The position numbers and the translations under genes were made by a program. DNA of 45,693 nt, taken from Chloroflexota bacterium. GTDB lineage: Bacteria; Chloroflexota; Ktedonobacteria; Ktedonobacterales; Ktedonobacteraceae. Below are positions 16,808 through 25,855 of the stretch, one piece after another; positions within the stretch are counted from its first letter, which is position 1; every line of letters starts with the position of its first letter. The notes beneath the pieces were generated by a model that was not told the DNA's origin, ran no database searches, and worked only from the letters and a program-made list of their open reading frames with translations. The stretch covers positions 1-45,693 of the forward strand of contig VBHI01000198.1 of assembly GCA_005881495.1 (NCBI GenBank), in the 5' to 3' direction.

Positions 16808-17641
16808 ATGGACTCCCAGCAATTCAACATGAATGACGCTCTTCCAACAACCAATTCGGGCAGTCTCTCACAGGCCACTAACGTCGTAGAGGATGAAATA
16901 ATCATCCGTACTGTCAAGTTGAACAAGTATTTTGGCAATAAGCACGTTCTCAAAGATATCGATTTTGAGGTGCGCAAAAGAGAAGTCGTTGCGGTAATAG
17001 GTCCAAGTGGCTCAGGGAAAAGCACCCTTATTCGCTGTTTGAATGCTTTGGAAAAAGCGACAAGCGGAGAAATCTACATTCACGGAGAAAGGCTAAACCC
17101 CTATTTATCCGTGAAGCAGCTCATTCCAATTCGCAGCGAGCTTGGCATGGTCTTCCAGAACTTCAATCTATTTCCTCACATGACCGTCATCGAAAACATC
17201 ATTGAGGCTCCCCGCCTCGTACGTAAAACACCAAAAGATCAGGCTATCGCTCTTGGCGAGAAATTACTGGCCAAAGTCGGTCTTGCAGAAAAACGCGATG
17301 CCTATCCCAACCGCCTCTCGGGTGGACAGAAACAGCGTGTTGCTATTGCGCGTGCCCTGGCTATGCAACCTCGCGCGCTCCTCTTCGACGAGCCAACCTC
17401 CTCGCTCGATCCAGAACTGGTGGGTGAAGTTCTCAAAGTCATGCGGGACCTGGCCTATGAAGGAAGTACGATGGTAGTAGTGACGCATGAAATGCAATTC
17501 GCGCGTGATGTTTCCGATCGTGTTGTCTTTATTTCCGATGGCGTGATTGTAGAACAAGGCGATCCCGAGGAAATATTTAAGCAACCCAAGCATGAGCGCA
17601 CAAAGCTGTTCCTGGAGCGTGTGCTCTCGGTTTTACCGTAA
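16808..17641 (+). CDS. polar amino acid ABC transporter, ATP-binding protein (GlnQ type)
   Basis: 277 residues. Walker [10 protein letters not shown] at 65-73, Q-loop [16 protein letters not shown] signature LSGGQ at 170-174, Walker B LLFDEP at 191-196 and switch His in VVTHEM. It energises import through the two permeases encoded downstream. An N-terminal extension of about 30 polar residues precedes the domain, longer than in most GlnQ proteins; a later internal start is not supported since AAAGGAGG lies just before the first ATG. Substrate class is polar amino acid; glutamine, glutamate, arginine or diamine cannot be separated by sequence alone. Confidence 0.93.
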   Translation: MDSQQFNMNDALPTTNSGSLSQATNVVEDEIIIRTVKLNKYFGNKHVLKDIDFEVRKREVVAVIGPSGSGKSTLIRCLNALEKATSGEIYIHGERLNPYLSVKQLIPIRSELGMVFQNFNLFPHMTVIENIIEAPRLVRKTPKDQAIALGEKLLAKVGLAEKRDAYPNRLSGGQKQRVAIARALAMQPRALLFDEPTSSLDPELVGEVLKVMRDLAYEGSTMVVVTHEMQFARDVSDRVVFISDGVIVEQGDPEEIFKQPKHERTKLFLERVLSVLP

Positions 17642-17690
17642 GCGAAATAGGTATTGACCAGGATTACCAACAGAAAGGTAATGATGCGTT

Positions 17691-18623
17691 ATGAAACCTG
17701 AAATTGACAGGCGAACATTTCTCAAGCGTATGGGTCAGGCAGGAGGACTCATTGTTGCGGGTGGGACATTGGAATCTTTCTTAGCAGCTTGTGGCGGAAA
17801 TGTTTCTACAGGAAGCACGATTACACCAACCCCAGGGGTCACTCCGATAGGCAATGCAGGTCTGAAAACTCCTGGTCTATTGCAATGGGGGGCAACCTCT
17901 GATGGTGGGGCTCCATACGTCTTCCCAGATCCCAAAAACCCCAATCAGTTGGTTGGATTCGAGTATGAAATTGGTCAAGCCATAGCTAAGCTAATGAATG
18001 TTGTATCGAAGCAGGTAGAAAACGACTATGGGCAGATGGAGCAGGCTCTACTGGCGAACAAATTCGACATGGTGATGAATGGCTGGGAAAAGACTCCTGA
18101 CCGCGAGAAAACTGAGCTATTCTCCCAGGCTTACTATCGCTACGGACAGCAGATTGTGGTACGAGCGGATGACTCACGTTTTGCCGGCAAGACAACTTCA
18201 AGCGACCTTGGTTTGGTAGATTTAGAAGGTCTCACGGTTGGAACGGGCGCTAGCTATAAAGCAGCAGATATCTTAGGAGAAGACAAGAAGATCACCACCA
18301 AGCTCTATGATCCAGACCTTCCTTTTAATGATCTGGCAGCGCACAGGATTGATGCTGTCTTAATCGACGGGCCGATCGTGGCCTACTATGTTTTGGGTGC
18401 TGGTCCTGGTGCCACAGCTAATCCTGCATTGAAGGCAATCGGGAAGCCATTCCGTACTGATGATTACTTTATTGGCTTTAATAAGAGTAACCCCAATGCT
18501 CAAACCTTACTGGGAGAAATCGATCAAGCACTCACAGTCCTCAAAAAGGATGGGACGCTGAAAAAGATCTATATGAAATGGAACATGTGGAACGATCAGC
18601 AGGCTGAGATCAACATCATGTAG
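17691..18623 (+). CDS. amino acid ABC transporter substrate-binding lipoprotein (SBP family 3)
   Basis: 310 residues. The N-terminus has a twin-arginine-like motif RRTFLKRMG (7-15), a hydrophobic stretch and a lipobox LAAC with Cys34, suggesting Tat export and lipid anchoring outside the membrane. A Thr/Pro-rich linker follows. The mature part is a family 3 periplasmic-binding fold: GFEYEIGQAIAKLM, FDMVMNGWEKTPDRE, LTVGTGASYKAADIL, IDAVLIDGPIVAYYV and YFIGFNKSN. It captures the amino acid for the transporter; ligand not predictable. Confidence 0.92.
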   Translation: MKPEIDRRTFLKRMGQAGGLIVAGGTLESFLAACGGNVSTGSTITPTPGVTPIGNAGLKTPGLLQWGATSDGGAPYVFPDPKNPNQLVGFEYEIGQAIAKLMNVVSKQVENDYGQMEQALLANKFDMVMNGWEKTPDREKTELFSQAYYRYGQQIVVRADDSRFAGKTTSSDLGLVDLEGLTVGTGASYKAADILGEDKKITTKLYDPDLPFNDLAAHRIDAVLIDGPIVAYYVLGAGPGATANPALKAIGKPFRTDDYFIGFNKSNPNAQTLLGEIDQALTVLKKDGTLKKIYMKWNMWNDQQAEINIM

Positions 18624-18662
18624 GTTTTAGAGGTAAGCGTCCACTCATAGTGTGCTCTTCAA

Positions 18663-18725
18663 TGCAACGTAGGACTTGATGGCATCATCTTTCACTGATT
18701 GATGCTTACAAAGACCTACGTTGCA
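18663..18725. repeat. long-loop inverted repeat between binding-protein and permease genes
   Basis: TGCAACGTAGG (18663-18673) pairs exactly with CCTACGTTGCA (18715-18725) around a 41-base loop. A stem here could end or stabilise most transcripts after the binding-protein gene, so that it is made in excess over the permeases. This is inference. Confidence 0.55.
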
Positions 18726-18797
18726 ATGGTTTCAGGAAAGAGGCAATATTTTTGCCTGAATTGATATTTGCACGATTGATTACAAAGGATGTGCTTT

Positions 18798-19463
18798 ATG
18801 GACCTTATCCAACAAGCTCTTCCAGACTTTCTGGTAGGCGTAAGAAATACCATCATATATTGTGTCTCTGCTTTTCCACTGGCTCTTCTCCTTGGGCTTA
18901 TTCTTGCACTAATGAGTAGCTCTCGTATCATCTGGCTGAGAGGGCCAGCACGTATTTATATTGAGATCATACGGGGCACTCCTTTCATTGTTCAACTCTT
19001 CATTCTCTACTATGCAGTGGGCGCTATCTTGTTGACTGTCAATTTGGAGACTCTTGATAATGCCTGGACTGCAGGCATTGCCATTCTAGCAATAAACTAC
19101 TCTGCATATGAGGCGGAAGTATTTCGTGCTGGCTTTCTTTCAGTTGATCGAGGTCAGACAGAAGCTGCATTATCACTGGGTCTAACATCGTTTCAGAACT
19201 TCTTTCGCATCATCCTACCACAAGCTATTCCTCTCATGATTCCTCCATTCGTTAATGATTTTATCTATATGCTCAAAGACTCTGCTATAGTAAGTGTGAT
19301 TGCTGGCACTGAACTTACATCTGTACTGAATACCTGGGTTACGCATCATGGCAGTAATCCTATACCTCTTTACGCACTTGCTATTGTGCTCTACCTGCTT
19401 CTTAGCCTGCCGACCTCATATGCTGCTAGGTATTTTGAACGTAGAGTGCGAGCGGCACTGTAA
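18798..19463 (+). CDS. amino acid ABC transporter permease
   Basis: 221 residues. HisM/GlnP-type permease with four or five hydrophobic segments. The cytoplasmic EAA loop is YEAEVFRAGFLSVDRGQTEAALSLG. The frame opens at an ATG at 18789, but AAAGG directly abuts that codon, so the ATG at 18798 with normal spacing is preferred. It forms the membrane channel with the next gene's product. Confidence 0.9.
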   Translation: MDLIQQALPDFLVGVRNTIIYCVSAFPLALLLGLILALMSSSRIIWLRGPARIYIEIIRGTPFIVQLFILYYAVGAILLTVNLETLDNAWTAGIAILAINYSAYEAEVFRAGFLSVDRGQTEAALSLGLTSFQNFFRIILPQAIPLMIPPFVNDFIYMLKDSAIVSVIAGTELTSVLNTWVTHHGSNPIPLYALAIVLYLLLSLPTSYAARYFERRVRAAL

Positions 19464-19480
19464 GCTGGAAGGAGAAGAAC

Positions 19481-20383
19481 ATGTCATTTGTTGAACCCTC
19501 GGTAGAACGTCGCTCAGTACGTCTGTTTAAACAAAAGACTGATGGCCAGTCAGATACACCGACCTGGCTGACTCTATTGAACAGCCTCTTTTATGTGGCG
19601 GTTTTACTGGCCGTAGTTGCATTTGGCTACTACCTGTACACCTTCCAGAGAGACCAGGGTAAGCTGACCCTCTATTTGCCTGTTTTGTTAGATGGTGCCA
19701 GGGTAACCCTGATTGTCTCCATCTTGAGCATGGTGCTAGCAACTATATTTGGCTTTATTGGTGCCGTGGGGCGTCTTTCACGTTTTGCGCCTATCCGTTG
19801 GCTAGCAACTGTCTATGTTGAAGTGGTGCGTGGAACTCCTATTATTGTACAGTTACTGCTGTGGTATTATGGCGTAGGCTACGTACTTTCGACTATCGGC
19901 TTTGACCCCTATAGTATCGTTTTTCAGATTATGACAGCTCTCCAAAGCAATAGCCTTGTCCCGGACCAGTTTAATGCTTATTTCTATGGCATTATTGGAT
20001 TGAGTTTTAACTATGGTGCCTATCTGACCGAAGTCTTTCGTTCGGGTATCGAATCAGTATCGAAAGGTCAGATTGAAGCCGCATTGAGCTTAGGCTTGAA
20101 TTCCCGTCAGACAATGCGCCATATTGTGCTGCCTCAGGCGTTCCGTATTACCATTCCTCCATTTACGAATTACTTTATTACATTGATACAGGATAGTGCC
20201 TTGCTCTCGGTTCTGGCTGTAATCGAACTGGACCACCAAACATTTGCGCTTGCTTTACCACAAACTGATGCGAACGTCAAAATGTTCGTCTTCGTTCTCG
20301 GTGCCCTGCTCTACCTTGCAATGTGCTATCCGCTTTCGTTGCTGGCGAGGTTCTTAGAAGCACGTCTTGCAAGGGCTTATTAA
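19481..20383 (+). CDS. amino acid ABC transporter permease, longer form
   Basis: 300 residues. Same family as the preceding gene, with an N-terminal extension of about 40 polar residues and an insert after the second membrane segment. The EAA loop reads YLTEVFRSGIESVSKGQIEAALSLG. A GGAGAAG ribosome site lies just before the ATG, 17 bases after the previous stop. It completes a four-gene operon: ATPase, binding protein, permease, permease. Confidence 0.9.
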   Translation: MSFVEPSVERRSVRLFKQKTDGQSDTPTWLTLLNSLFYVAVLLAVVAFGYYLYTFQRDQGKLTLYLPVLLDGARVTLIVSILSMVLATIFGFIGAVGRLSRFAPIRWLATVYVEVVRGTPIIVQLLLWYYGVGYVLSTIGFDPYSIVFQIMTALQSNSLVPDQFNAYFYGIIGLSFNYGAYLTEVFRSGIESVSKGQIEAALSLGLNSRQTMRHIVLPQAFRITIPPFTNYFITLIQDSALLSVLAVIELDHQTFALALPQTDANVKMFVFVLGALLYLAMCYPLSLLARFLEARLARAY

Positions 20384-20869
20384 CCAACCTTGCTTTCTTC
20401 CCACTCCATAGGCTATACTGATGACAGAAGAGTAGTCCACTACTTCTAGTTTCATTCCGAAATGCACGGTGACCCCATGAAAGTAACAGACATACCAGGT
20501 AAAAGACGAGGACGTTACATACCGAAATTCTACGTATTTCGTGGCTACCACCTGTCAACTTGCTACCCTTGAGGTTCCCCTCTCCTTCGCTCGAACAGCA
20601 CTTGTCGGTCTTGTGAGAGCGAACTGCTTCCGCTTTCCATCGCTCATCGTTCTTCCGTCGTTCGTGAAGCTTTCTCTCGAGTAGGCAATCTATAGCCAAT
20701 AGCAAGCTTCCTTATAATTTTTCAAAAGGCTATCCCAGGGGATAGGCTTACACATACCCACTAGCATTACATCTATGGAATATCGGTACTTGCTGCCGAT
20801 AAACGCTAACCCGGTAGGCGGGCCGGAGTGGGATGTCTTTTACAGGCCGCATTACTAGAAAGGATTTTT
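20384..20869. other. long non-coding stretch before patA
   Basis: 486 bases without a supported gene. It holds TATAAT at 20713-20718 with no good -35, a hairpin TATCGG-TACTTGCTG-CCGATA around 20779-20800, and GC-rich segments near 20810-20835. A structured leader for patA is possible but I could not match it to a known riboswitch. No terminator for the transporter operon is evident. Confidence 0.4.
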
Positions 20870-22303
20870 ATGAGTACCGATGGCTTACTCAAGGCCCTCA
20901 ACGATTCCAAAAGATACCTCGACATCGTACAGAAGCAGGAATTGGGCAAGAGTGAGGCTGAGTGGTTAATCGAGACCACCGTCAGCAATTTTGCCAAGTA
21001 CTACAATAGTGGTTTTATCGAGTATCGTAAGTCAGTCGCTGAAGCAGGTGACTTTGCTGCAGTCGAATGGACAGGCCGTGGTGCAACGTTCAAAGATGTA
21101 CTTGGCCGTGAGTATATAGACTGCCTGGGTGGGTTTGGTTTGTTCAACCTCGGTTGGGCTCACCCCAAAGTCGTGGGGGCCGTTAAAGCACAGTTAGAGA
21201 AAAGTCCGCTGCCCACGCAGGAACTTCTAGATCCGCTGCGCGGCATGCTAGCCCACTTAATGGCCGAAATTACTCCTGGTGACATTCAATATAGTTTCTT
21301 TGTCGGGAGTGGCACAGAAGCTGTTGAAGGAGCCATGAAACTTGCCAAATTGTATACGCGTAAGAGCGGTTTCATTGCCTCGGTGCGCGGTTTCCACGGC
21401 AAAACGACAGGCTCTCTCGCCCTCACCGGTAAAGCCATTTTTCGTCGACCCGCTTTGCCTCTATATAACAACGTGTTTCATGTGCCCTTTGGGGATGCTG
21501 ACGCTGTCGAGCAACAGCTACGTATTGCCCGCGAGGTAGGAAACGATATCGCTGCCGTTGTTATGGAGCCTGTACAGGGTGAAGCAGGTGCTATTGTACC
21601 TCCTGATGATTTCTGGCCTCGTCTTCGACAGCTCTGTGATGAATATGAAGTTTTACTCATCGCGGACGAAGTTCAAACCGGTATGGGACGTACTGGCAAG
21701 CTCTGGGGAGTTGAGCACTGGGATGTTGCGCCCGATATTATCACCTCAGCTAAGGCCCTTGGCGGCGGTGTTATGCCTATCGGTGCCTTTATGTCCACTC
21801 CGAAAATATGGAGTGTGATGAACAGCAATCCCTTTATTCATACCTCTACCACCGGGGGTAATCCTCTTGCTTGTGCTGCCGCCATCGCTGCCATTAATGT
21901 TACTCTTGAAGAGCGCATTCCAGAACAGGCTGCTGAAAAGGGTGAATACTTTATTAAGCAGTTGAAAGAGATTGCCGCGCGCCATAGTGATGTATATACA
22001 AACATCACGGGTAAAGGCCTGTTGATTGGTCAGCACTTTGTGAATGATGATATCGGCTATGCCGTCGCTTCTGGCCTCTTCAAGCGGGGTGTTCTTATAT
22101 CCGGTACGCTCAATAACTCGCGCGTCATTCGCGTCGAGCCGCCGTTGATCATCACACGTGAAGAGATCGATACCATCTTGAGCCGTTTGGAGGATACCCT
22201 CCAGGAGCTAGATACCACCGTTTCGGCTCCCAGCCTTTCCGTTAGTAATGAGCTGGCTCCTGCCGCAATGGAAAAAGCTGATAGTAATACAGCGGTAGCA
22301 TAA
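20870..22303 (+). CDS. patA: putrescine aminotransferase
   Basis: 477 residues, class III PLP aminotransferase. It closely follows the E. coli YgjG/PatA pattern: GGFGLFNLGWAHPKVV, LPTQELLDPLRGMLA, SGTEAVEGAMKLAK, IADEVQTGMGRTGK (Asp266 to the pyridine N), SAKALGGGVMPIG (Lys295) and SGTLNNSRVIRVEPPL. The enzyme transfers an amino group from putrescine, and often cadaverine, to 2-oxoglutarate, yielding 4-aminobutanal. The start at 20870 is set by AGAAAGG six bases before the ATG; a GTG at 20828 is less likely. Followed after 19 bases by a dehydrogenase-like gene. Confidence 0.9.
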   Translation: MSTDGLLKALNDSKRYLDIVQKQELGKSEAEWLIETTVSNFAKYYNSGFIEYRKSVAEAGDFAAVEWTGRGATFKDVLGREYIDCLGGFGLFNLGWAHPKVVGAVKAQLEKSPLPTQELLDPLRGMLAHLMAEITPGDIQYSFFVGSGTEAVEGAMKLAKLYTRKSGFIASVRGFHGKTTGSLALTGKAIFRRPALPLYNNVFHVPFGDADAVEQQLRIAREVGNDIAAVVMEPVQGEAGAIVPPDDFWPRLRQLCDEYEVLLIADEVQTGMGRTGKLWGVEHWDVAPDIITSAKALGGGVMPIGAFMSTPKIWSVMNSNPFIHTSTTGGNPLACAAAIAAINVTLEERIPEQAAEKGEYFIKQLKEIAARHSDVYTNITGKGLLIGQHFVNDDIGYAVASGLFKRGVLISGTLNNSRVIRVEPPLIITREEIDTILSRLEDTLQELDTTVSAPSLSVSNELAPAAMEKADSNTAVA

Positions 22304-22322
22304 CAGACGGGGAGCGAGTTCC

Positions 22323-23492
22323 ATGCATATTATCGTTCTTGGCGGTGCTGGCGCTATGGGTCGTGTAACCGCGCGCACCCTGACCGAATATGAAGATATC
22401 GACCAGGTCACCATTGCGGATTATAACATGGAGTGTGCCCACGAGGTCGCTGCAACCCTCAACAGTAGTAAAATACAGGTCAAACAGATCGATGTCAACG
22501 ACGCTGATCGTTTAGCCTCCCTCGTGCGTGGTGCTGATGTAGTATTGAGCGCGGTTGAATATGTCTTTAACCAGCCTATTCTCAGAACATGCATTCAAGA
22601 GAAAGTCCACTATGCCGACCTCGGTGGCCTATTCCATATGACACGCAAGCTGATGGATATGGGTCCCCAGGTCGAGGCCGCCGGTATCACTGCTATCTTA
22701 GGTATGGGTGGAACACCCGGCGTCACCAACCTTCTTGCTCGGGCTGCTGTTGATAAACTAGACCGGGTGGATAGCATCAAAGTGCATCTTGGCTGTAGCG
22801 ATGATACACCCTCGACCGCGCCCCTGGTAGCTCCTTATTCTATTCGCACAATCCTGGATGAATTTACCAGGTCACCACAGGTCTTTCAGGATGGCACCTG
22901 GTATCCTCAACAGCCATTGACGGGTCAGGAAGAACTCATTTTCCCCTTGCCCGTTGGTCGTGCCACCGCAATCTATTCGCTGCATTCGGAGTGCGCTACC
23001 TTTCCTGTCTCGTTCCGCGACAAGGGTATCAGCCATGTGTCTTTTAAAATAGCCTTTCCCAGCGATTTCTTAACGAAACTCAAATTCCTGGTAGATATCG
23101 GCTTTGGCAGTGAGGAGCCAATCAGTGTACGAGGGGTGAAAGTTTCGCCTCGTGAAGTCCTGGCCCGGCTCCTCGAAATGACTCCTGTTGAAGATGTTGA
23201 GCCGCGGGATTGCGACGTATTGCGCGTCGTCGTAGCTGGTGAGGCCAACAAACAACAGGTGGAGATTACCAACCAGGTCGTTGTCTTGCCCTATCTACGT
23301 TGGGGTATCAGCGCTGGTGCTCTCGATACCGGTACGCCCCTCGCCATCGCCGGGCGCATGTTAGCAAATGGAGAGGTTACCCGCCGTGGCGCCTTCGGCC
23401 CAGAATTGTGCATCTCTGTCCAGCCGTTCTTCAAAGAACTTGCTCGCTACAATATGCACGTCACTGAGACAAGAACTGTGGCCGTTTCATAA
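22323..23492 (+). CDS. saccharopine dehydrogenase-like (NADP-binding) protein
   Basis: 389 residues. An N-terminal Rossmann fold (IIVLGGAGAMGRVTARTL) is followed by the catalytic domain typical of the saccharopine dehydrogenase / carboxynorspermidine synthase / lysine dehydrogenase superfamily, with YADLGGLFHMTRKL and GMGGTPGVTNLLAR. Position between putrescine aminotransferase and aminobutyraldehyde dehydrogenase suggests a role in diamine or lysine metabolism, but substrate cannot be set from sequence. It is co-transcribed with patA (19-base gap, GGGGAG ribosome site). Confidence 0.82.
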   Translation: MHIIVLGGAGAMGRVTARTLTEYEDIDQVTIADYNMECAHEVAATLNSSKIQVKQIDVNDADRLASLVRGADVVLSAVEYVFNQPILRTCIQEKVHYADLGGLFHMTRKLMDMGPQVEAAGITAILGMGGTPGVTNLLARAAVDKLDRVDSIKVHLGCSDDTPSTAPLVAPYSIRTILDEFTRSPQVFQDGTWYPQQPLTGQEELIFPLPVGRATAIYSLHSECATFPVSFRDKGISHVSFKIAFPSDFLTKLKFLVDIGFGSEEPISVRGVKVSPREVLARLLEMTPVEDVEPRDCDVLRVVVAGEANKQQVEITNQVVVLPYLRWGISAGALDTGTPLAIAGRMLANGEVTRRGAFGPELCISVQPFFKELARYNMHVTETRTVAVS

Positions 23493-23532
23493 TAATCACA
23501 ATCATGTACGCTCGCGCAAACCCGCGGATGTA

Positions 23533-23634
23533 CACACCTGAAACAGTGAGTCACCTCGACTCAAACTTGTGTGATACACCTGATACACCTGATACACCTG
23601 AAACAGTGAGTCACCTCGACTCAAACTTGTGTGA
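23533..23634. repeat. two 60-base direct repeats
   Basis: The 42-base stretch starting TACACACCTGAAACAGTGAG (from 23531) recurs exactly 60 bases later and differs at only a few positions; between the copies lies GATACACCT repeated in steps of nine. It is continuous with the nine-base array that follows. Confidence 0.85.
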
Positions 23635-23653
23635 AACAGGTGACACATCTGTT

Positions 23654-23715
23654 ACACCTGAAACACCTGAAACACTTGAAACACTTGAAACACTTGAAAC
23701 ACTTGAAACACTTGG
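23654..23715. repeat. nine-base tandem repeat (ACACYTGAA)
   Basis: About seven copies: ACACCTGAA twice, ACACTTGAA four times, then a partial copy. An open frame at 23504-23755 reads through it as PET/LET triplets, but it has no ribosome site and is probably not coding. Confidence 0.9.
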
Positions 23716-23892
23716 CTCGATATTTTTCAGGATGAAAGACGATGCAAATGTGTAGGGGCGCAATTTTGACCTTTGACAACATAATCTGGCCAACTGTAGG
23801 GGCCGATTTATGGCGCCCAGCTCCGATTTATCGGCCCTCACAGGATTTTCCGCCCTCCAGATGAATACGTTAAACAGCATTATTGCGCCCGC

Positions 23893-23922
23893 CTGACAAC
23901 TGGATGGTCGCTGTGGTAAAAT
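23893..23922 (+). promoter_or_regulatory. possible promoter of the aldehyde dehydrogenase gene
   Basis: CTGACA, 18 bases, TAAAAT. The predicted start of transcription is near 23929, just before a strong hairpin. Bases 23753-23842 upstream hold TGTAGGGGC twice, of dispersed-repeat look. Confidence 0.5.
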
Positions 23923-23937
23923 GACGTAAGTAGATTG

Positions 23938-23978
23938 GCCTGCCTTCGAAAAATTCGTATCTTTTTCGAAGTACAGGC
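23938..23978 (+). promoter_or_regulatory. leader hairpin before patD
   Basis: The stem CTTCGAAAAA/TTTTTCGAAG (10 pairs) is extended by GCCTG/CAGGC after a small internal bulge. It would be at the very 5' end of the transcript from the promoter above. A stability or control element is inferred. Confidence 0.5.
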
Positions 23979-24049
23979 ACGAATAACGAGTGAATGAACG
24001 CACATTCATGCGAAGTCACAGTATTTTAGACTTCTGAAAGGGCTATCAA

Positions 24050-25546
24050 ATGAGCGAATACAAACTGCTTATTAATGGTGAACTCGTCAATAGCAGTTCA
24101 GGTAAAACCGTTGATGATATTGGTCCTGCGAGTGGCCAGCCAATTGCTCAAGTTCCCGAAAGTTCTGTTGAAGATGTAAACCGCGCTGTTGCCGCGGCAC
24201 GCGAAGCTTATGATGACGGACGCTGGTCCGGTCTGACTCACGGTGCCCGCGCAGCTACGCTTGACAAATTTGCTTCACTCCTGGAAGCACACGCTGAAGA
24301 GTTTGCTGAACTGGAGTCGCAGGATGCTGGCAAACCTATTAAACTGGCGCGCGATAGCGATGTGCCATTTGCCATCGATAACCTTCACTTCTTTGCGGGT
24401 GCTGCTCGTCACCTCGCCGGTACAGCTTCCAGCGAATATACCGGCGGCCATACCAGCATCATTCGCCGCGAGCCAATCGGTGTGGTAGCATCGTTGGCCC
24501 CCTGGAACTATCCTTTTATGATGGCCGCCTGGAAGATTGGCCCGGCCCTCGCTGCCGGCAATACCGTCGTTCTAAAACCATCGGTAGAGACTCCTCTCAG
24601 CACTCTGAAACTTGGCGAACTGGCCTTGGAGGCCGGTATTCCTGCCGGCGTGCTCAATGTTATCACCAGTGGCCCTGGTGTCGCACAGGCGCTTGGTAGT
24701 CATCGCGATGTCAATATGGTCTCAGTTACAGGTAGTACCGAAAGCGGGAAACATATTATGCGAGCCGGTGCAGATGCCATCAAGCGCGTGCACCTCGAAC
24801 TCGGTGGCAAAGCTCCATTTATCGTCTATGAGGATGCCGATATCGAAGCCGCTGCCAATGGAGCCGTTGTCGGTGGTTACGTCAACTGCGGTCAGGATTG
24901 TACTGCTGCTACACGTATATACGTACAAGACGGCATCTATGATGCTTTCATGGACTCGTTCTTGAGCAAGGTCAAACAAATTCGAGTTGGCAATCCCGCC
25001 CATGAGCACACCGACATGGGGCCGTTGATCTCTGCCTCACAACGGGCAACTGTCGAAGGGTTTGTCGAGCGTGCCCTGCGCGACGGTGCCAATATCGTCA
25101 CTGGTGGCAAACGCGTTACCGTTGCTGGCCTCGAAAAAGGCTTCTTCTTCGAACCAACCGTTATCGCAGAGGACCACAACGATGCGGAGATAGTACAGTG
25201 TGAAGTCTTTGGCCCCGTCGTCGTCGTCAGCCGCTTCGATACTGAGGAAGAGGTGCTTAAGAAAGCCAACGATGTCGTATATGGTCTTGCCTCTTCCGTA
25301 TGGACGAAAGATATCTTCAAGGCCATGCGTGCGGGCAAGGAACTTCAGTTTGGGACAGTCTGGGTTAACGACCATCTACCGCTCACCTCAGAAATGCCAC
25401 ATGGCGGTTATAAAGAGAGTGGCATCGGCAAAGACATGTCCATGTACTCTTTCGAAGAGTATACCCAGATCAAACATGTCATGATTGAACTGGGCGGCGA
25501 GGCCCGTAAGGGTTGGCACTACACCATTTTTGGTGACGCTGAGTAA
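24050..25546 (+). CDS. patD: gamma-aminobutyraldehyde dehydrogenase
   Basis: 498 residues, NAD-dependent aldehyde dehydrogenase superfamily. General base Glu250 (LELGGKAP) and catalytic Cys284 (NCGQDCTAATRIYV) are present, as are PWNYPFMMAAWKIGPALAAGN and the C-terminal SEMPHGGYKESGIGKDMS. The overall pattern follows E. coli YdcW (PatD/Prr), which oxidises 4-aminobutanal to GABA. It completes the putrescine route begun by patA upstream. It may also accept betaine aldehyde or other omega-amino aldehydes. AGGGC before the ATG is a modest ribosome site. Confidence 0.9.
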   Translation: MSEYKLLINGELVNSSSGKTVDDIGPASGQPIAQVPESSVEDVNRAVAAAREAYDDGRWSGLTHGARAATLDKFASLLEAHAEEFAELESQDAGKPIKLARDSDVPFAIDNLHFFAGAARHLAGTASSEYTGGHTSIIRREPIGVVASLAPWNYPFMMAAWKIGPALAAGNTVVLKPSVETPLSTLKLGELALEAGIPAGVLNVITSGPGVAQALGSHRDVNMVSVTGSTESGKHIMRAGADAIKRVHLELGGKAPFIVYEDADIEAAANGAVVGGYVNCGQDCTAATRIYVQDGIYDAFMDSFLSKVKQIRVGNPAHEHTDMGPLISASQRATVEGFVERALRDGANIVTGGKRVTVAGLEKGFFFEPTVIAEDHNDAEIVQCEVFGPVVVVSRFDTEEEVLKKANDVVYGLASSVWTKDIFKAMRAGKELQFGTVWVNDHLPLTSEMPHGGYKESGIGKDMSMYSFEEYTQIKHVMIELGGEARKGWHYTIFGDAE

Positions 25547-25567
25547 TCCCTTCTTTGACATCTCGCG

Positions 25568-25609
25568 GACAAGTCTGCCTTTAACAAAGGGGCAGGCTTG
25601 TTCATTTTT
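25568..25609 (+). terminator. Rho-independent terminator of patD
   Basis: ACAAGTCTGCC pairs with GGCAGGCTTGT (one G-U), an eleven-base loop, then ATTTTT. It lies 22 bases after the patD stop. Confidence 0.8.
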
Positions 25610-25622
25610 CTCCCAAGAAAGT

Positions 25623-25657
25623 TGGGCCTTCACACCCGTAATACATATGAAGGCCCA
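25623..25657. repeat. perfect 10-bp inverted repeat
   Basis: TGGGCCTTCA (25623-25632) and TGAAGGCCCA (25648-25657) around a 15-base loop, just after the patD terminator. No T-run follows. Confidence 0.65.
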
Positions 25658-25782
25658 GCTAGAAAGGCACCCACCGCCTTTCTTCGCTATAAATTACGTA
25701 GTAAGGTTACAACAAGGCTTCGTTGCAGCGGTGGATACCAAACCAGCCTTGTGCGCGTGCGAAGCACCACGTCACGCCGTGT

Positions 25783-25820
25783 GCCGTGTATAGTAGGGTT
25801 GACCCTGGCGGTCAACCTGG
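25783..25820. repeat. dispersed palindromic repeat, copy B
   Basis: 36 of 38 bases match copy A at 14157-14194. The stem GGTTGACC/GGTCAACC is kept and the loop is CTGGC instead of CTTGC. Confidence 0.85.
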
Positions 25821-25855
25821 CTTCTTTTACTCTTCAATGTAGCGGGTAGAAACGC

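Noticed and set aside
20384..20869. Known riboswitch such as ykkC/guanidine before patA
   Set aside because: None of the conserved sequence blocks could be found by eye.
23504..23755. 83-residue open frame across the nine-base repeats
   Set aside because: Repeat period is a multiple of three, so an open frame is expected by chance; no ribosome site or recognisable protein.
23504..23755. CRISPR array
   Set aside because: Units of nine bases and a single 60-base duplication lack spacer-repeat layout, and no cas genes are present.
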